Numbered from the stretch's first letter, positions 8,248 to 17,563 are shown. The stretch: DNA of 64,000 nt from Haloterrigena salifodinae (GCF_003977755.1 NZ_RQWN01000002.1:1-64000); one strand, 5' to 3'. Program-made: numbers and translations. The notes: generated by a model not told the origin, from the letters alone.

Positions 8248-9087
8248 TCAGACGCCGACGACGGCGCGAAGCGCGAACAGCGCGTTCTCCTTCCGTTCGC
8301 GGACGCGGCGGTAGAAGTACTGCATCCACTTGTCGCCGTAGGGGACGTACTGGTTGACCTCGTAGCCCTTCTCGGCGAGTTCTCGCTGTGCGTCCTCGCG
8401 GACACCCATGAGCATCTGGATCTCGAATGGCGTGCCGTACTCCTTGTGGAGGTCGACCGCGGTCTTGAGCATCTTCGTGTCGTGGCTCCCGACCGCGACA
8501 CCGTGATCGAACTCGCGGAAGAGGAACTCGAGGTGGTCCTCGTAGGCCTCGTCGACGGCTGCCTTCGAATCGAGCGCGACTGACGAGGGTTCGTCGTAGG
8601 CGCCCTTGACCATTCGGACCGCCGCGGGAACGTCGGCAAGTCGCTCGAGGTCATCGCGCGTCCGCTTGAGGTTTGCCTGAATCGCGACGCCGACGCCGTC
8701 CGGGTGGTCGCGGGCCGCGGATTCGACGGCGTCGAGCGTCGTGTCGGTCGTCGTGTGGTCTTCCATGTCACACCAGACAAAGACGTCTTCGGCCGCCGCG
8801 GCCTCGACGATTCGTTCGAAGTTCGCTGTGAAGACGTCCGGACCGACGTCGATCCCGATCTGGGAGGGTTTGACGGAGATGGTTCCGTTCAGGTCGCGCT
8901 CGGCCAGTTGGGAGGCGAGGTGGCAGTATTCGTCGGCGTCCTCGGCCGCGGGTTCGGGTTCGTGGTAGTGTTCGCCGAGGAGGTTCAGGATGCCGCCCAC
9001 TCCGTCTCGATTACAGTCGGAAACGTGATCCAGTGCTCCGGATGCGGACGTGCCGGCGACGAACCGGCTCGCAATCGGGGGAATCAT
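8248..9087 (-). CDS. Proline dehydrogenase (PRODH)
   Basis: A 279-residue monofunctional FAD-dependent proline dehydrogenase, oxidising L-proline to pyrroline-5-carboxylate. Visible family features are the VKPSQIGID segment, MVKGAYDEP in the middle of the barrel, EIQMLMGVRE, and the C-terminal YFYRRVRERKENALFALRAV with the paired arginines that bind the proline carboxylate. Length fits monofunctional PRODHs. The ATG at 9087 is preferred over the frame's first ATG (9132) because a TATA-like element lies 28 bp upstream of it. The gene runs opposite to the P5C-dehydrogenase-like ALDH, with the regulator gene between them. Confidence 0.92.
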   Translation of the reverse strand: MIPPIASRFVAGTSASGALDHVSDCNRDGVGGILNLLGEHYHEPEPAAEDADEYCHLASQLAERDLNGTISVKPSQIGIDVGPDVFTANFERIVEAAAAEDVFVWCDMEDHTTTDTTLDAVESAARDHPDGVGVAIQANLKRTRDDLERLADVPAAVRMVKGAYDEPSSVALDSKAAVDEAYEDHLEFLFREFDHGVAVGSHDTKMLKTAVDLHKEYGTPFEIQMLMGVREDAQRELAEKGYEVNQYVPYGDKWMQYFYRRVRERKENALFALRAVVGV

Positions 9088-9111
9088 ACCCAATCGCTGG
9101 TACGGAACCCC

Positions 9112-9119
9112 CCTAAATC
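9112..9119 (-). promoter_or_regulatory. TATA-like element of the proline dehydrogenase gene
   Basis: Minus-strand GATTTAGG lies about 28 bp upstream of the ATG at 9087. This spacing fits leaderless transcription and supports that start codon. Confidence 0.4.
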
Positions 9120-9174
9120 GATACCCGACCAAAAGATTCTGCAGAGTGTATGTCGGAATAAACAGCGAAGGCGA

Positions 9175-9906
9175 TCAGGCGTCGTCGGGATTGAGCAACT
9201 TCGCTTCGGCCTTCCGGAGGTGCTCGAGCAGCGTCGTCTTCGAAACGCCGAGTTCGTCCGCGAGTTCGCGCGTGCTGATCTCGCGGGGCCAGGCGTAGTA
9301 GTTCTGCTCGCAGGCGAGTTCGAACGCTTCGCGCTGGCGGGGCGTGAGACGATCCGTCCGGTCGGCGGTCTCGGACGGGCCGCCGTCGGGCGTGGCGACC
9401 CGGCTGATCGAGATTTCCGCGTCGGTCTCGGTCCGGATCGACTCGAGTCGGTTCCGGATCTCGTCGCGGCCGCCGGCGACGAAGACCGGCCAGTGTTCGA
9501 CGCCGCCTTCGACGCGCACCGACGCATCGTGGATGAAGCCGTGGGAGACGAGCGCGTCGCTGATGCTGTGTTCGGGCTCGTACTCGACGAACAGTTCGCG
9601 GGTCGCGTTCCCCGGGTTCGGTGCCGTGCTGGTCGGTCGTTGTCCGAGTTCGACCGTCGAGTGGGTCAGCGGCGACTCGTCCGCGAAGGCGACGAACTCG
9701 TCGAGTTGGTTCGTCGTATCGGCGTACACGGTGAAGTGGCCTTTGACCGCGTCCTCGACGGTGCGGTGGACGGTGTGGACGAGCAGACCGGCGTCGACCG
9801 CCTCGGTCGCCTGCAAGCCCCAGCAATCCGGATGCCAGATCTCGAGTGTGAGTCGTGTGCCGTCCGGAGACCCTGTCGTAGTCGTCGTCGGACTCGTGCT
9901 GCTCAT
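9175..9906 (-). CDS. Bacterio-opsin-activator-type HTH regulator
   Basis: A 243-residue regulator with the haloarchaeal HTH-10 domain at the C-terminus: LTPRQREAFELACEQNYYAW then ISTRELADELGVSKTTLLEHLRKAEAKLL. The N-terminal roughly 180 residues have the beta-rich sensing domain typical of this class (LTLEIWHPDCWGLQATEAVD). A TATA-like TATAAACA complement lies at 9941-9948. It sits between proline dehydrogenase (same strand) and the divergent ALDH, so local control of proline use is likely but inferred. The His and Cys near the N-terminus could bind a ligand or metal. Confidence 0.88.
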   Translation of the reverse strand: MSSTSPTTTTTGSPDGTRLTLEIWHPDCWGLQATEAVDAGLLVHTVHRTVEDAVKGHFTVYADTTNQLDEFVAFADESPLTHSTVELGQRPTSTAPNPGNATRELFVEYEPEHSISDALVSHGFIHDASVRVEGGVEHWPVFVAGGRDEIRNRLESIRTETDAEISISRVATPDGGPSETADRTDRLTPRQREAFELACEQNYYAWPREISTRELADELGVSKTTLLEHLRKAEAKLLNPDDA

Positions 9907-10120
9907 GGGTCGGCTCTACTCGCTAGTTCCGTGTGAGCACTATAAACATACTGAATAGCGATAACGCGCGTTAGTTCGCCGTCGATTGGCTCAGTTCCGC
10001 CGCGTTGGGGGCCGAAACACCGGTATAGGGGCGTCCCCTCGCACCGATCACCGGGGGAGGCGGGCGTTCCCGACCATGGGAGGCCGTGGTTATTCCGCGA
10101 TGATCCATCATTCATACCGT

Positions 10121-11656
10121 ATGAGTCAGCAGACGACAGCTCAGCCTGACCAGCACTACATCAACGGCGAGTGGACCGACGGGGACGGCGACGAGACCTT
10201 CGAAAGTGAGAACCCGGCGACCGGCGAGACCCTGCGGACCTTCCACCGCGGGACCCAGACCGACGTCGACGCCGCCCTCGAGGCAGCGGAAGAAGCGCAG
10301 GACGAGTGGTGCGAACTCTCCCACATCGACCGCGCCGAGTACCTCTGGGACATCTACCACGAGCTCCGCGAGCGGACGGACGAGCTTGGCGAGATCGTCA
10401 CCAAGGAGTGCGGGAAGGAAATTTCGGAAGGGAAGGCCGACGTCGTCGAGGCCGCCCACATGGTCGAGTGGGCGGCGGGCAACGCCCGCCACCCCCACGG
10501 CGACGTCGTCCCGAGCGAGATCGGGAGCAAGGACGCCTACATGCGCCGCAAGCCCCGCGGTGTCATCGGCTGTATTACGCCCTGGAACTTCCCGGTCGCG
10601 ATCCCGTTCTGGCACATGGCCGTCTCGCTGGTCGAGGGGAACACGGTCGTCTGGAAGCCCGCCGAGCAGACGCCGTGGTGCGCCCAGATCGTCGCCGAGA
10701 TGTTCGAGGACAGCGGCATCCCGGACGGCGTCTTCAACATGGTCCAAGGCTTCGGCGACGCCGGCGAGGCCATCGTCGAGGACGAGCGCGTCGACACCGT
10801 CCTCTTCACCGGTTCGGCCGAGGTCGGCCAACAAGTCGGCCAGACCGTCGCCGAACAGCCCGGAAAGCTCGCAGCCTGCGAGATGGGCGGGAAGAACGCG
10901 GTCGTCATCACCGACGAGGCAGACCTCGATACGGCCGTCCACTCGGCTGTGATGAGTTCGTTCAAGACCACCGGACAGCGCTGCGTCTCGGCCGAGCGCC
11001 TGATCGTCCACGAGGACGTCTACGACGAGTTCAAGGAACGGTTCGTCGACGTCGCCGAGAACGTCGCCGTCGGCGACCCGCTGGCCGAAGACACCTTCAT
11101 GGGCCCGCTCGTCGAGGGAGAACACAAGGAGAAGGTCCTCGAGTACAACGAACTCGCCCGCGAGGAGGACGTCGACGTGCTCGTCGACCGCGACGAACTG
11201 GGCGACGACGAGATTCCGGACGGCCACGAGGACGGCCACTGGATCGGCCCGTTCGTCTACGAGGCCGATCACGAGGCCGACCTCCGCTGTACCCGGGAGG
11301 AGGTCTTCGGCCCTCACGTCGCGCTCATGGAGTACTCCGGTGACATCGAGGACGCCGTCGAGATCCACAACGACACCGAGTACGGGCTCGCGGGAGCGAT
11401 CATCTCCGAGGACTACCGCGAGGTCAACTACTACCGCGACAACGCCGAGGTCGGACTCGCATACGGCAACCTGCCGTGTATCGGCGCCGAGGTCCACCTG
11501 CCCTTCGGCGGCGTCAAGAAATCCGGCAACGGCTACCCGAGCGGCCGCGAAGTGATCGAGGCCGTCACCGAGCGCACCGCCTGGACGCTGAACAACTCGA
11601 AGGACATCGAGATGGCCCAGGGACTGTCTGCGGACATCACGACCGACGATGACTGA
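10121..11656 (+). CDS. NAD(P)-dependent aldehyde dehydrogenase, probable P5C dehydrogenase
   Basis: A 511-residue ALDH-superfamily enzyme. The nucleophile is Cys288 in TTGQRCVSAE, the general base is Glu254 in ACEMGGKNA, and CITPWNFPVAIP and FTGSAEVGQ mark the coenzyme site. It starts at the ATG before SQQTTAQPDQHYINGEW; upstream in-frame ATGs lack family similarity. The location beside proline dehydrogenase suggests oxidation of glutamate semialdehyde (P5C) to glutamate, completing proline catabolism. The wider ALDH family includes many other substrates, so this is an inference from context. Its stop codon overlaps the start of a tiny zinc-finger gene. Confidence 0.88.
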   Translation: MSQQTTAQPDQHYINGEWTDGDGDETFESENPATGETLRTFHRGTQTDVDAALEAAEEAQDEWCELSHIDRAEYLWDIYHELRERTDELGEIVTKECGKEISEGKADVVEAAHMVEWAAGNARHPHGDVVPSEIGSKDAYMRRKPRGVIGCITPWNFPVAIPFWHMAVSLVEGNTVVWKPAEQTPWCAQIVAEMFEDSGIPDGVFNMVQGFGDAGEAIVEDERVDTVLFTGSAEVGQQVGQTVAEQPGKLAACEMGGKNAVVITDEADLDTAVHSAVMSSFKTTGQRCVSAERLIVHEDVYDEFKERFVDVAENVAVGDPLAEDTFMGPLVEGEHKEKVLEYNELAREEDVDVLVDRDELGDDEIPDGHEDGHWIGPFVYEADHEADLRCTREEVFGPHVALMEYSGDIEDAVEIHNDTEYGLAGAIISEDYREVNYYRDNAEVGLAYGNLPCIGAEVHLPFGGVKKSGNGYPSGREVIEAVTERTAWTLNNSKDIEMAQGLSADITTDDD

Positions 11657-11747
11657 GCGGACCTGTCCGCTCTGCGGTCAGTCGACCGCCGTCTCGGCGG
11701 AGTGGTGTCGACACTGCGGCTGGATGGGACGCTGCGGCGCTGATTAG
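11649..11747 (+). CDS. 32-residue double-CxxC zinc-finger microprotein
   Basis: An ATG overlaps the last 8 bases of the ALDH gene in another frame and gives a 32-residue protein. It contains TCPLCGQ (near residues 5-11) and WCRHCGW (near 19-25), two CxxC knuckles spaced to bind one zinc, and ends with RCGAD. Haloarchaea are known for many one-domain zinc-finger microproteins under 70 residues. The overlap implies translational coupling to the ALDH. It is far below usual annotation cut-offs. Role unknown; partner binding or regulation is speculative. Confidence 0.7.
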   Translation: MTERTCPLCGQSTAVSAEWCRHCGWMGRCGAD

Positions 11748-12180
11748 TCTCGATCGGGCGGCTCCCCGATCGACACTGATCACACTCAGTCGACGCTACC
11801 GAACGAACCGGGTCGACGATTCTCAGTTGCGACTCGTTCTCAGCAGTCTGTTTTGAATGTGTGAACGTTCGAGATTGATACTGATCTGTAGCGGATGATG
11901 ATTCCCCGAACTTGATCGAAACGGTGGCCGGTCGCCACCATCTATTCACACATTTCGAACGCAGTCGCTGTTCAAGCGTCTTTCCGGTCGATAGCTGCTG
12001 AAGGGCCGACAGAAGACCTATCAATCGCACGATCGAATGTTAATATACGGACGAAATCAAGTTATTTTCCACCTTTATTAGAGAAATATACGCGAAAATT
12101 CGATACAATTTCCCCGACACGACAACGCCCGAATTCACACATTCCGAACGCTTATGTCGGGGCGCTCCCACGGTGGAGGT
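11748..12180. promoter_or_regulatory. Regulatory region with three TTCACACATT motifs before an IclR gene
   Basis: There is no gene in about 430 bp, but the 10-mer TTCACACATT occurs three times: inverted at 11856-11865 and direct at 11945-11954 and 12134-12143. The two direct copies extend further as TTCACACATTYCGAACGC. An AT-rich stretch with possible TATA elements lies at about 12058-12100. The last copy ends 37 bp before the IclR ATG. These are good candidates for autoregulatory operator sites. Confidence 0.5.
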
Positions 12181-12957
12181 ATGACGGACGACACACCTCG
12201 CCCGGTCAAGACGACGAAAACGTCGCTCGCAGTCGTTCGCACGGTTCGCGACAACGACGGCGCCACGTTGAGCGAGCTCGCCGACCAGCTCGAGGTGGCG
12301 AAGAGTACCATTCACAACCACCTTCACACGCTGATCGAGGAGGGATTTCTCGTCCGCGAGGGTGACACCTACCACGTCGGCCTCCAGTTTCTCCCGTTCG
12401 GCGAACACGCGCGCGATCGAAACCCACTGTACGCGGCGGCCCGGCGGCGAGTCTATTCCCTCGCGGAGAAGTCGGGCAACGAGGCCGACTTCATCGTCGA
12501 GGAGAACGGTCGCGCGTACTCCCTCGAGTACGCTATCGGCGAGTCGACCCCCCGGGGACTGTCGGAGTCGGGACCCTTCCGGGCTGGGAACCGGTTTTAC
12601 ATGCACAACTGCGCCTCGGGCAAGGCGATCCTGGCGTCGATGCCCGAAGCGCATGTTCGAGAGATCATCGGTCGCTGGGGACTCCCGGCGACGACAGAGG
12701 ATACCATCACCGATGAGGCGGCGTTGTTCGACGAACTCGAGGCGGTTCGCGAGCGCGGGTATGCGACCAACAACGAGGAGCTGATCGAGGGGTATCGGTC
12801 CATCGGCGCGTCGATAACGAGTCCGGACGGCGAGGTCGTCGGCGCGTTCTCGATCGGCGGCCCGACGTACCGCATGGCGGTCGACGAGTCGACGACCGAG
12901 GAGATCGGTCAGCTGCTAGTCGACGAGATCGACGCGCTCGAAACGGAACTATTCTAA
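12181..12957 (+). CDS. IclR-family transcriptional regulator
   Basis: A 258-residue IclR regulator. The N-terminal winged helix is SLAVVRTVRDNDGATLSELA then LEVAKSTIHNHLHTLIEEGF (about 15-60). The effector-binding domain contains the usual NCASGKAILASMPE, RERGYATNNEELIEGYRSIG and a C-terminal GEVVGAFSIGGPTYRM. The ATG at 12181 is used; an upstream in-frame ATG adds nine residues only. The target is unknown. Convergence with the downstream genes and the repeated upstream motif suggest self-regulation, and the acyl-CoA genes nearby could be targets. Confidence 0.92.
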   Translation: MTDDTPRPVKTTKTSLAVVRTVRDNDGATLSELADQLEVAKSTIHNHLHTLIEEGFLVREGDTYHVGLQFLPFGEHARDRNPLYAAARRRVYSLAEKSGNEADFIVEENGRAYSLEYAIGESTPRGLSESGPFRAGNRFYMHNCASGKAILASMPEAHVREIIGRWGLPATTEDTITDEAALFDELEAVRERGYATNNEELIEGYRSIGASITSPDGEVVGAFSIGGPTYRMAVDESTTEEIGQLLVDEIDALETELF

Positions 12958-13127
12958 CAGGACATTACATGCGTATGTGTGTAATAACGAATCGCTACTG
13001 GGGAGAACTTATGGCTAACAGCCGACTGAACGGCAGCTACAGGCGGTTCTGAGGAAAAGCAGCGGCTACGGGTGACTCCGTAACCGTCGGAGTCGTCCCC
13101 GGCCAGTCACCGCTTCGACGACCGTCG

Positions 13128-13583
13128 TTACGGTGGCCCGTCGCTGGCCAGCGAATCGAATCGCTCCTGGGGCGACGGCTCCGAAGCGCCCCGTCCGGGT
13201 CGTTTCGGGAGTTGCTTCGCCACGAGCAGATCGCCGTCCTTGAAAACGACGCGCAGGATATCGCCCTCTTCGACCGACTCGAGCGTCGATCGGGGCGCGA
13301 CGTGCTGGTCGACGAGTTCGCCGTCATCCTCGAGCAGGAGAACGACGTGTCTCCCGCCGACGATTCGGTCGACGGCAGCGATATAGCGGTCCACGCCGGC
13401 CGATCCGCAATTGGCCGCGGCCGGCCTCGAGCGAGCGCCGTTCGCGGGCGGTGACGGGTCGGCCCCGTTGCTACTGCCGTCGCCGTCGGCACCGGCGGTC
13501 GCGGCGGCGGCGACCGATGCCAGTCCGAGCGAGCCGAGCATTCGAAGGACCGTTCGTCGCGTCGAGTGCTGTCGCGTCGACAT
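13128..13583 (-). CDS. Exported DUF3006-like protein with Tat-type signal
   Basis: A 151-residue protein with an N-terminal twin-arginine signal (STRRTVLRMLGSLGLASVAA, about 7-26), then a low-complexity Gly/Ser/Pro linker of about 40 residues. A small beta-barrel-like domain follows (YIAAVDRIVGGRHVVLLLED to EGDILRVVFKDGDLL), the pattern of DUF3006 proteins. In bacteria DUF3006 proteins often accompany competence-type or metallo-beta-lactamase proteins; none is seen here. It is probably secreted folded through Tat and may stay surface-bound. Function unknown. Confidence 0.7.
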   Translation of the reverse strand: MSTRQHSTRRTVLRMLGSLGLASVAAAATAGADGDGSSNGADPSPPANGARSRPAAANCGSAGVDRYIAAVDRIVGGRHVVLLLEDDGELVDQHVAPRSTLESVEEGDILRVVFKDGDLLVAKQLPKRPGRGASEPSPQERFDSLASDGPP

Positions 13584-13839
13584 ACCCTCGTTGGCCGCGC
13601 GATCACTGATAAAGGTGTGGCGGCGGTGGCGGTCTCGATGTACGATCCATTCGTTCCGTATAGTGAAACCACACGGAGACGAAACCGAACGGCTGGCGGC
13701 GTTCCGGCTCGGTTCGGAGTCGCTACTGGCCCGTGCTCAATCGGGCTCTCGACGTAGAAATTCTCGAGGTGGCCGTCGCTTCGACGTCGTTTCGACGCCG
13801 CTTCGAACCGATAGCGGTCGGCTCGGTCGGACGCGGGAA

Positions 13840-14604
13840 TCAGCCGTAGGCGAGCGTCACCCGAATCTCGTCGGCCTTGTCTCGGAGTCGGGTCGGCAGT
13901 TCCTCGTGGAGGGCCGCGTCTTTGAATCTGCTCGTCGGTCCGAACACGCCCAGCGCGCCCAGCAGGTCGTCGTCGGGCGTGTAGACGGGGACGGCGACCC
14001 CGCGGAGGCCGTCCATGTGTTCCTGGTCGTTCACGGCGTAGCCGCGCTCGCGGATCGCCTCGAGTTCGGCGCGGAGTTCGTCGGGGTCGGTGATGGTATT
14101 GTCCGTGATCGCCTCGAGGCCCGTCTCGGCGACGAACCGGGCGACGGCGTCGTCGTCCCACTCCGCGAGGATCGCCTTCCCCGAGGCCAGCGTGTGCAGC
14201 GGTCGCCGCTCGCCGATCAACGTGTTCGAGCGGCTTCCGTACCGGTGGAGGTAGACGGCCTCGCCGCGCTCTTCGACGGTGAAGACCGCTCGCTCGCCCG
14301 TCTCCTGCCCGAGTTCGAACACCGTCCGCTTCGCGGCCGCGTACCCCGTCTCCCGGTTGCGGGCCTGTTCGCTGATCTCGAGCAGTCGGAAGCCGATGTA
14401 GTGTTCACCGTCGCGTTCGACGACGTACCCCATGTCGGTCAGCGTCGCGAGGTGGCGGTAGACGGTACTCTTGCTCAGTCCCGTCTGACGGGTGAGTTCC
14501 GTGATCGTGAGTCCGTCCGTTTCCGCGAGTGCCTCGAGGATCGCGAACGTCTTCCGCGTGGTCGAGACGCCCGTGTCGGTTTCGTCGTCCTCGTCCGTCT
14601 CCAT
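13840..14604 (-). CDS. IclR-family transcriptional regulator
   Basis: A 254-residue IclR regulator beginning METDEDDETDTGVSTTRKTF. The winged helix (ITELTRQTGLSKSTVYRHLATL) is followed by the effector domain with RRPLHTLASGKAILAEWDDD, RERGYAVNDQEHMDGLRGVA and LGALGVFGPTSRF. The frame runs open far upstream, but the 254-residue version has the normal family length and a conventional N-terminus. It lies just downstream of the glutaryl-CoA-dehydrogenase-like gene on the same strand and probably controls the acyl-CoA degradation genes of this block. Confidence 0.92.
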   Translation of the reverse strand: METDEDDETDTGVSTTRKTFAILEALAETDGLTITELTRQTGLSKSTVYRHLATLTDMGYVVERDGEHYIGFRLLEISEQARNRETGYAAAKRTVFELGQETGERAVFTVEERGEAVYLHRYGSRSNTLIGERRPLHTLASGKAILAEWDDDAVARFVAETGLEAITDNTITDPDELRAELEAIRERGYAVNDQEHMDGLRGVAVPVYTPDDDLLGALGVFGPTSRFKDAALHEELPTRLRDKADEIRVTLAYG

Positions 14605-14839
14605 ACGCGTATATCCGTCACTAACTAGTTCAATGTTCCGGAGAGTGAAACGCAGTTGCAAAACTGCGGAACGCTCGTCGCCGCTGTTGCGAGATGATTC
14701 GCTCTTTTTCGATTCCCGGGACGAATCTCCCGTATTACGGAATATGTATTTCAGATCGTGGGATAAGCGTCGCGAATCGCTCCCTGTTCGTAACGGGGTT
14801 TCCGTCTCGGACTCGTCTCGAGACGGGCGTCTCGCGTCG

Positions 14840-16003
14840 CTACTCGTAGGCGGGAATGCCCGTGAACTCCTCGCCGAGGACGAGCGTGTGGATGTCGTGG
14901 GTGCCCTCGTAGGTGTAGACCGTCTCCATGTTGGCCATGTGGCGCATCGGCGAGTAGTCGGTGGTGATGCCGTTGCCGCCGAGCATCTCGCGGGCGATCC
15001 GGGCCTGATCGCGAGCCGTCCGGACGTTGTTTCGCTTGGCCATCGAGACGTGCTGTGGTCGCATCTCGTCGCGCTCCTTGAGTTCCGCCAGACGGTAGGC
15101 GAGCAGCTGGGCCAGCGTGATCTGGGTCCCCATCTCCGCGAGTTTGCGCTGCTGGAGCTGGAAGCGTCCGATCGGGCCGCCGAACTGATCGCGGTCTTTA
15201 GCGTACTGGCGGGCCTCCTCGAAGCAGTCGCGCGCGGCGCCGACGGCACCCCAGGCGATCCCGTAACGGGCCTGCGTGAGACACGAGAGCGGTCCTTTCA
15301 TCCCCGAAACACCGGGCAGAACGTTCTCCTCGGGGACGAAGACGTCGTTGAGGCTGATCTCGCCCGTGATCGACGCGCGCAGGGAGAGCTTCTCGGTGAT
15401 CTTGTTGGTCGAGACGCCGTTGCGGTCGGTTTCGACGAGGAATCCGCGAACCGGCGTGTCGGTATCCGACTGGTCGCGCGCCCAGACGACCGCGACGTCC
15501 GCAATCGGCGAGTTCGTGATCCAGGTCTTCGAGCCGTTGAGGACGTAGCCGTCCCCATCCCGCTCGGCGCGGGTTTCCATCGCCGACGGATTCGAGCCGT
15601 GTTCGGGCTCCGTGAGGCCGAAACAGCCGACGGCCTCGCCCTCGCCGAGTTTCGGCAACCACTCTTCTTTCTGTGCCTCGCTTCCGTAAGCGTGGATCGG
15701 ATACATGACGAGCGCGCCCTGGACCGACGCCATCGAGCGCAGCCCCGAGTCACACGCCTCGAGTTCCTGCATGAGGAGTCCGTAGGCCGTCTCGGAGACG
15801 TTCGGCGAGCCGTAGCCCTCGAGGTTAGGGGCGTAGAAGCCGAGTTCGCCCATCTTCGGGATGATCTCTTTCGGGAACGTCCCGTTCTCGAAGTGCTCGC
15901 CGATGTCGGGCCTGACGTGTTCCGTAACGAATTCCCGGGCCGTATCGCGGATCATGCGCTCTTCCTGGTCCAAATCCGCCTCGAGATCGACGAAATCCAG
16001 CAT
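14840..16003 (-). CDS. Acyl-CoA dehydrogenase, glutaryl-CoA dehydrogenase-like
   Basis: A 387-residue flavoprotein of the acyl-CoA dehydrogenase family. The C-terminal TYEGTHDIHTLVLGEEFTGI carries the probable catalytic base Glu366 and is nearly the glutaryl-CoA dehydrogenase signature. ALVMYPIHAYGSEAQKEEWL and GCFGLTEPEHGSNPSAM also resemble that subfamily. GCDHs dehydrogenate and decarboxylate glutaryl-CoA to crotonyl-CoA in lysine and aromatic breakdown; a different short acyl substrate cannot be excluded. It is divergent from another acyl-CoA dehydrogenase gene, with about 220 bp between. Confidence 0.88.
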   Translation of the reverse strand: MLDFVDLEADLDQEERMIRDTAREFVTEHVRPDIGEHFENGTFPKEIIPKMGELGFYAPNLEGYGSPNVSETAYGLLMQELEACDSGLRSMASVQGALVMYPIHAYGSEAQKEEWLPKLGEGEAVGCFGLTEPEHGSNPSAMETRAERDGDGYVLNGSKTWITNSPIADVAVVWARDQSDTDTPVRGFLVETDRNGVSTNKITEKLSLRASITGEISLNDVFVPEENVLPGVSGMKGPLSCLTQARYGIAWGAVGAARDCFEEARQYAKDRDQFGGPIGRFQLQQRKLAEMGTQITLAQLLAYRLAELKERDEMRPQHVSMAKRNNVRTARDQARIAREMLGGNGITTDYSPMRHMANMETVYTYEGTHDIHTLVLGEEFTGIPAYE

Positions 16004-16225
16004 ACGTGATACTCTACCAATGTCCGGATAGGTATTACGGTACGTTCCGTCCGACGAATGCGTCTCGAGGCGTACGGGAGAGAAGGACCGACAAGTCGCG
16101 GGCAGTCCGCTCGCGGGCTCGCCACTTCGCCGAGAGGATTAACAAGATTAGGTACACGACGGAGATACTTTACATCTGTTGAATATACCGAAGCTATTTT
16201 GGTTCCCGCAGTCGATCAGTGTGAT

Positions 16226-17365
16226 ATGGCATTTACGCTGTCCGACGAACACGAGGCCATTCGCGAGGCCGTCCGCGAGTTCGGGGAAAACGAGATGGCA
16301 CCGGTCGCGGAGGAGCACGACCGGGAGCACAAGTATCCCGAGGAGCTTCGCAAGAAGGCCGCCGAATACGACTTCGTCGCGCCGAACATCCCGATCGAGT
16401 ACGGCGGTGCGGGGATGGACAAGCTCTCGACGACGATCGTCACCGAGGAACTCTGGCGCGCGGATCCGGGGATCGGCTCGGCCGTCGGCAGCGCCGGCTT
16501 CGGTTCGAACATGATCGTCGAGTACGGCGACGAGTGGATGAAAGAGGAGTGGCTCCCGAAGATCGCCAACGGTGAGATTGCCTCCTGTTCGATGATCTCC
16601 GAGCCTGCCCACGGCTCGAACGTCGCCGGCATCGAGACCGTCGCCGAAGCCGATGGGGACGAGTACGTCCTCAACGGCAACAAGATGTGGATCACCAACG
16701 GCACCGTCGCCGATGTCGGCGTCCTGATGGCCAAGACCAGTCCCGACGAGGGCCACCGCGGTATCACCGCGTTCCTCGTCGAGATGGACCGCGACGGCAT
16801 TACGACCGAGAAGATCACCAATAAGCTGGGCATCCGCGCCTCCGACCTCGCGGAGGTCGTCATCGACGACGTCCGCGTCCCCGAGGAGAACGTCATCGGC
16901 GAGGTCGACAAGGGCTTCTACCAGTTGATGGAGTTCTTCGCCGCCGGCCGCACCAGCGTCGCCGCCCAGGCCGTCGGCGCCGCACAGGGCGCCCTCGACG
17001 CTGCCGTCGAGTACGCCAACGAGCGCGAGCAGTTCGACCAGAAGATCAAGGAGTTCCAGGCCATCCAGCACAAGATCGCCGAGATGGCCACCAAGGTCGA
17101 GGCCGCCCGCTCGCTGACCTACCGCGCCGCCAGCCAGGTCGAACAGAATAACCAGGACGTCGCCGCGCAGTACTCGAGCATGGCGAAGCTGTTCGCCTCC
17201 GAGATTTCTGTCGAGGTCGCCGACGAGGGCATACAGGTCCACGGCGGCTCGGGCTACGTCACGGACTACCCCGCCGAACGGTACTACCGCGACGCCCGCA
17301 TCACGAAGATCTACGAGGGCACCAGCGAGATCCAGAAGAATATCATTGCCGATCAGATCTTCTAG
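16226..17365 (+). CDS. Acyl-CoA dehydrogenase
   Basis: A 379-residue FAD-dependent acyl-CoA dehydrogenase catalysing the first step of beta-oxidation. Features are CSMISEPAHGSNVAGIETV and YVLNGNKMWITNGTVADVG (flavin and substrate binding), then QVHGGSGYVTDYPAERYYRD and KIYEGTSEIQKNIIADQIF with the catalytic base at about Glu364. The ATG at 16226 gives the normal N-terminus (MAFTLSDEHEAIREAVREF); the longer frame upstream is not family-like. A T-rich stretch at about 17382-17386 may end transcription. Electrons would pass to ETF. Confidence 0.93.
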   Translation: MAFTLSDEHEAIREAVREFGENEMAPVAEEHDREHKYPEELRKKAAEYDFVAPNIPIEYGGAGMDKLSTTIVTEELWRADPGIGSAVGSAGFGSNMIVEYGDEWMKEEWLPKIANGEIASCSMISEPAHGSNVAGIETVAEADGDEYVLNGNKMWITNGTVADVGVLMAKTSPDEGHRGITAFLVEMDRDGITTEKITNKLGIRASDLAEVVIDDVRVPEENVIGEVDKGFYQLMEFFAAGRTSVAAQAVGAAQGALDAAVEYANEREQFDQKIKEFQAIQHKIAEMATKVEAARSLTYRAASQVEQNNQDVAAQYSSMAKLFASEISVEVADEGIQVHGGSGYVTDYPAERYYRDARITKIYEGTSEIQKNIIADQIF

Positions 17366-17563
17366 ATCGTTCGCTCTCATCTGTTTTTCATCCGCCTTGC
17401 TGGCGAACAGTGACTGGCCGCCCGTATCTTCGCCGTAGCCGGTCGGTCCCGTCACTCGAGCGTAGCGATCAGGGCCCGATCGCATCCTCAAACAGTCGTT
17501 TCTCGCCCGGAAGCGGTCGTTCGAACGGGAACGCTTTTGACAGTTTCCGCTGTGAATTCGTGT

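Noticed and set aside
12040..12654. 204-residue minus-strand open frame overlapping the IclR gene
   Set aside because: It is antisense to a clear IclR regulator and has no family features.
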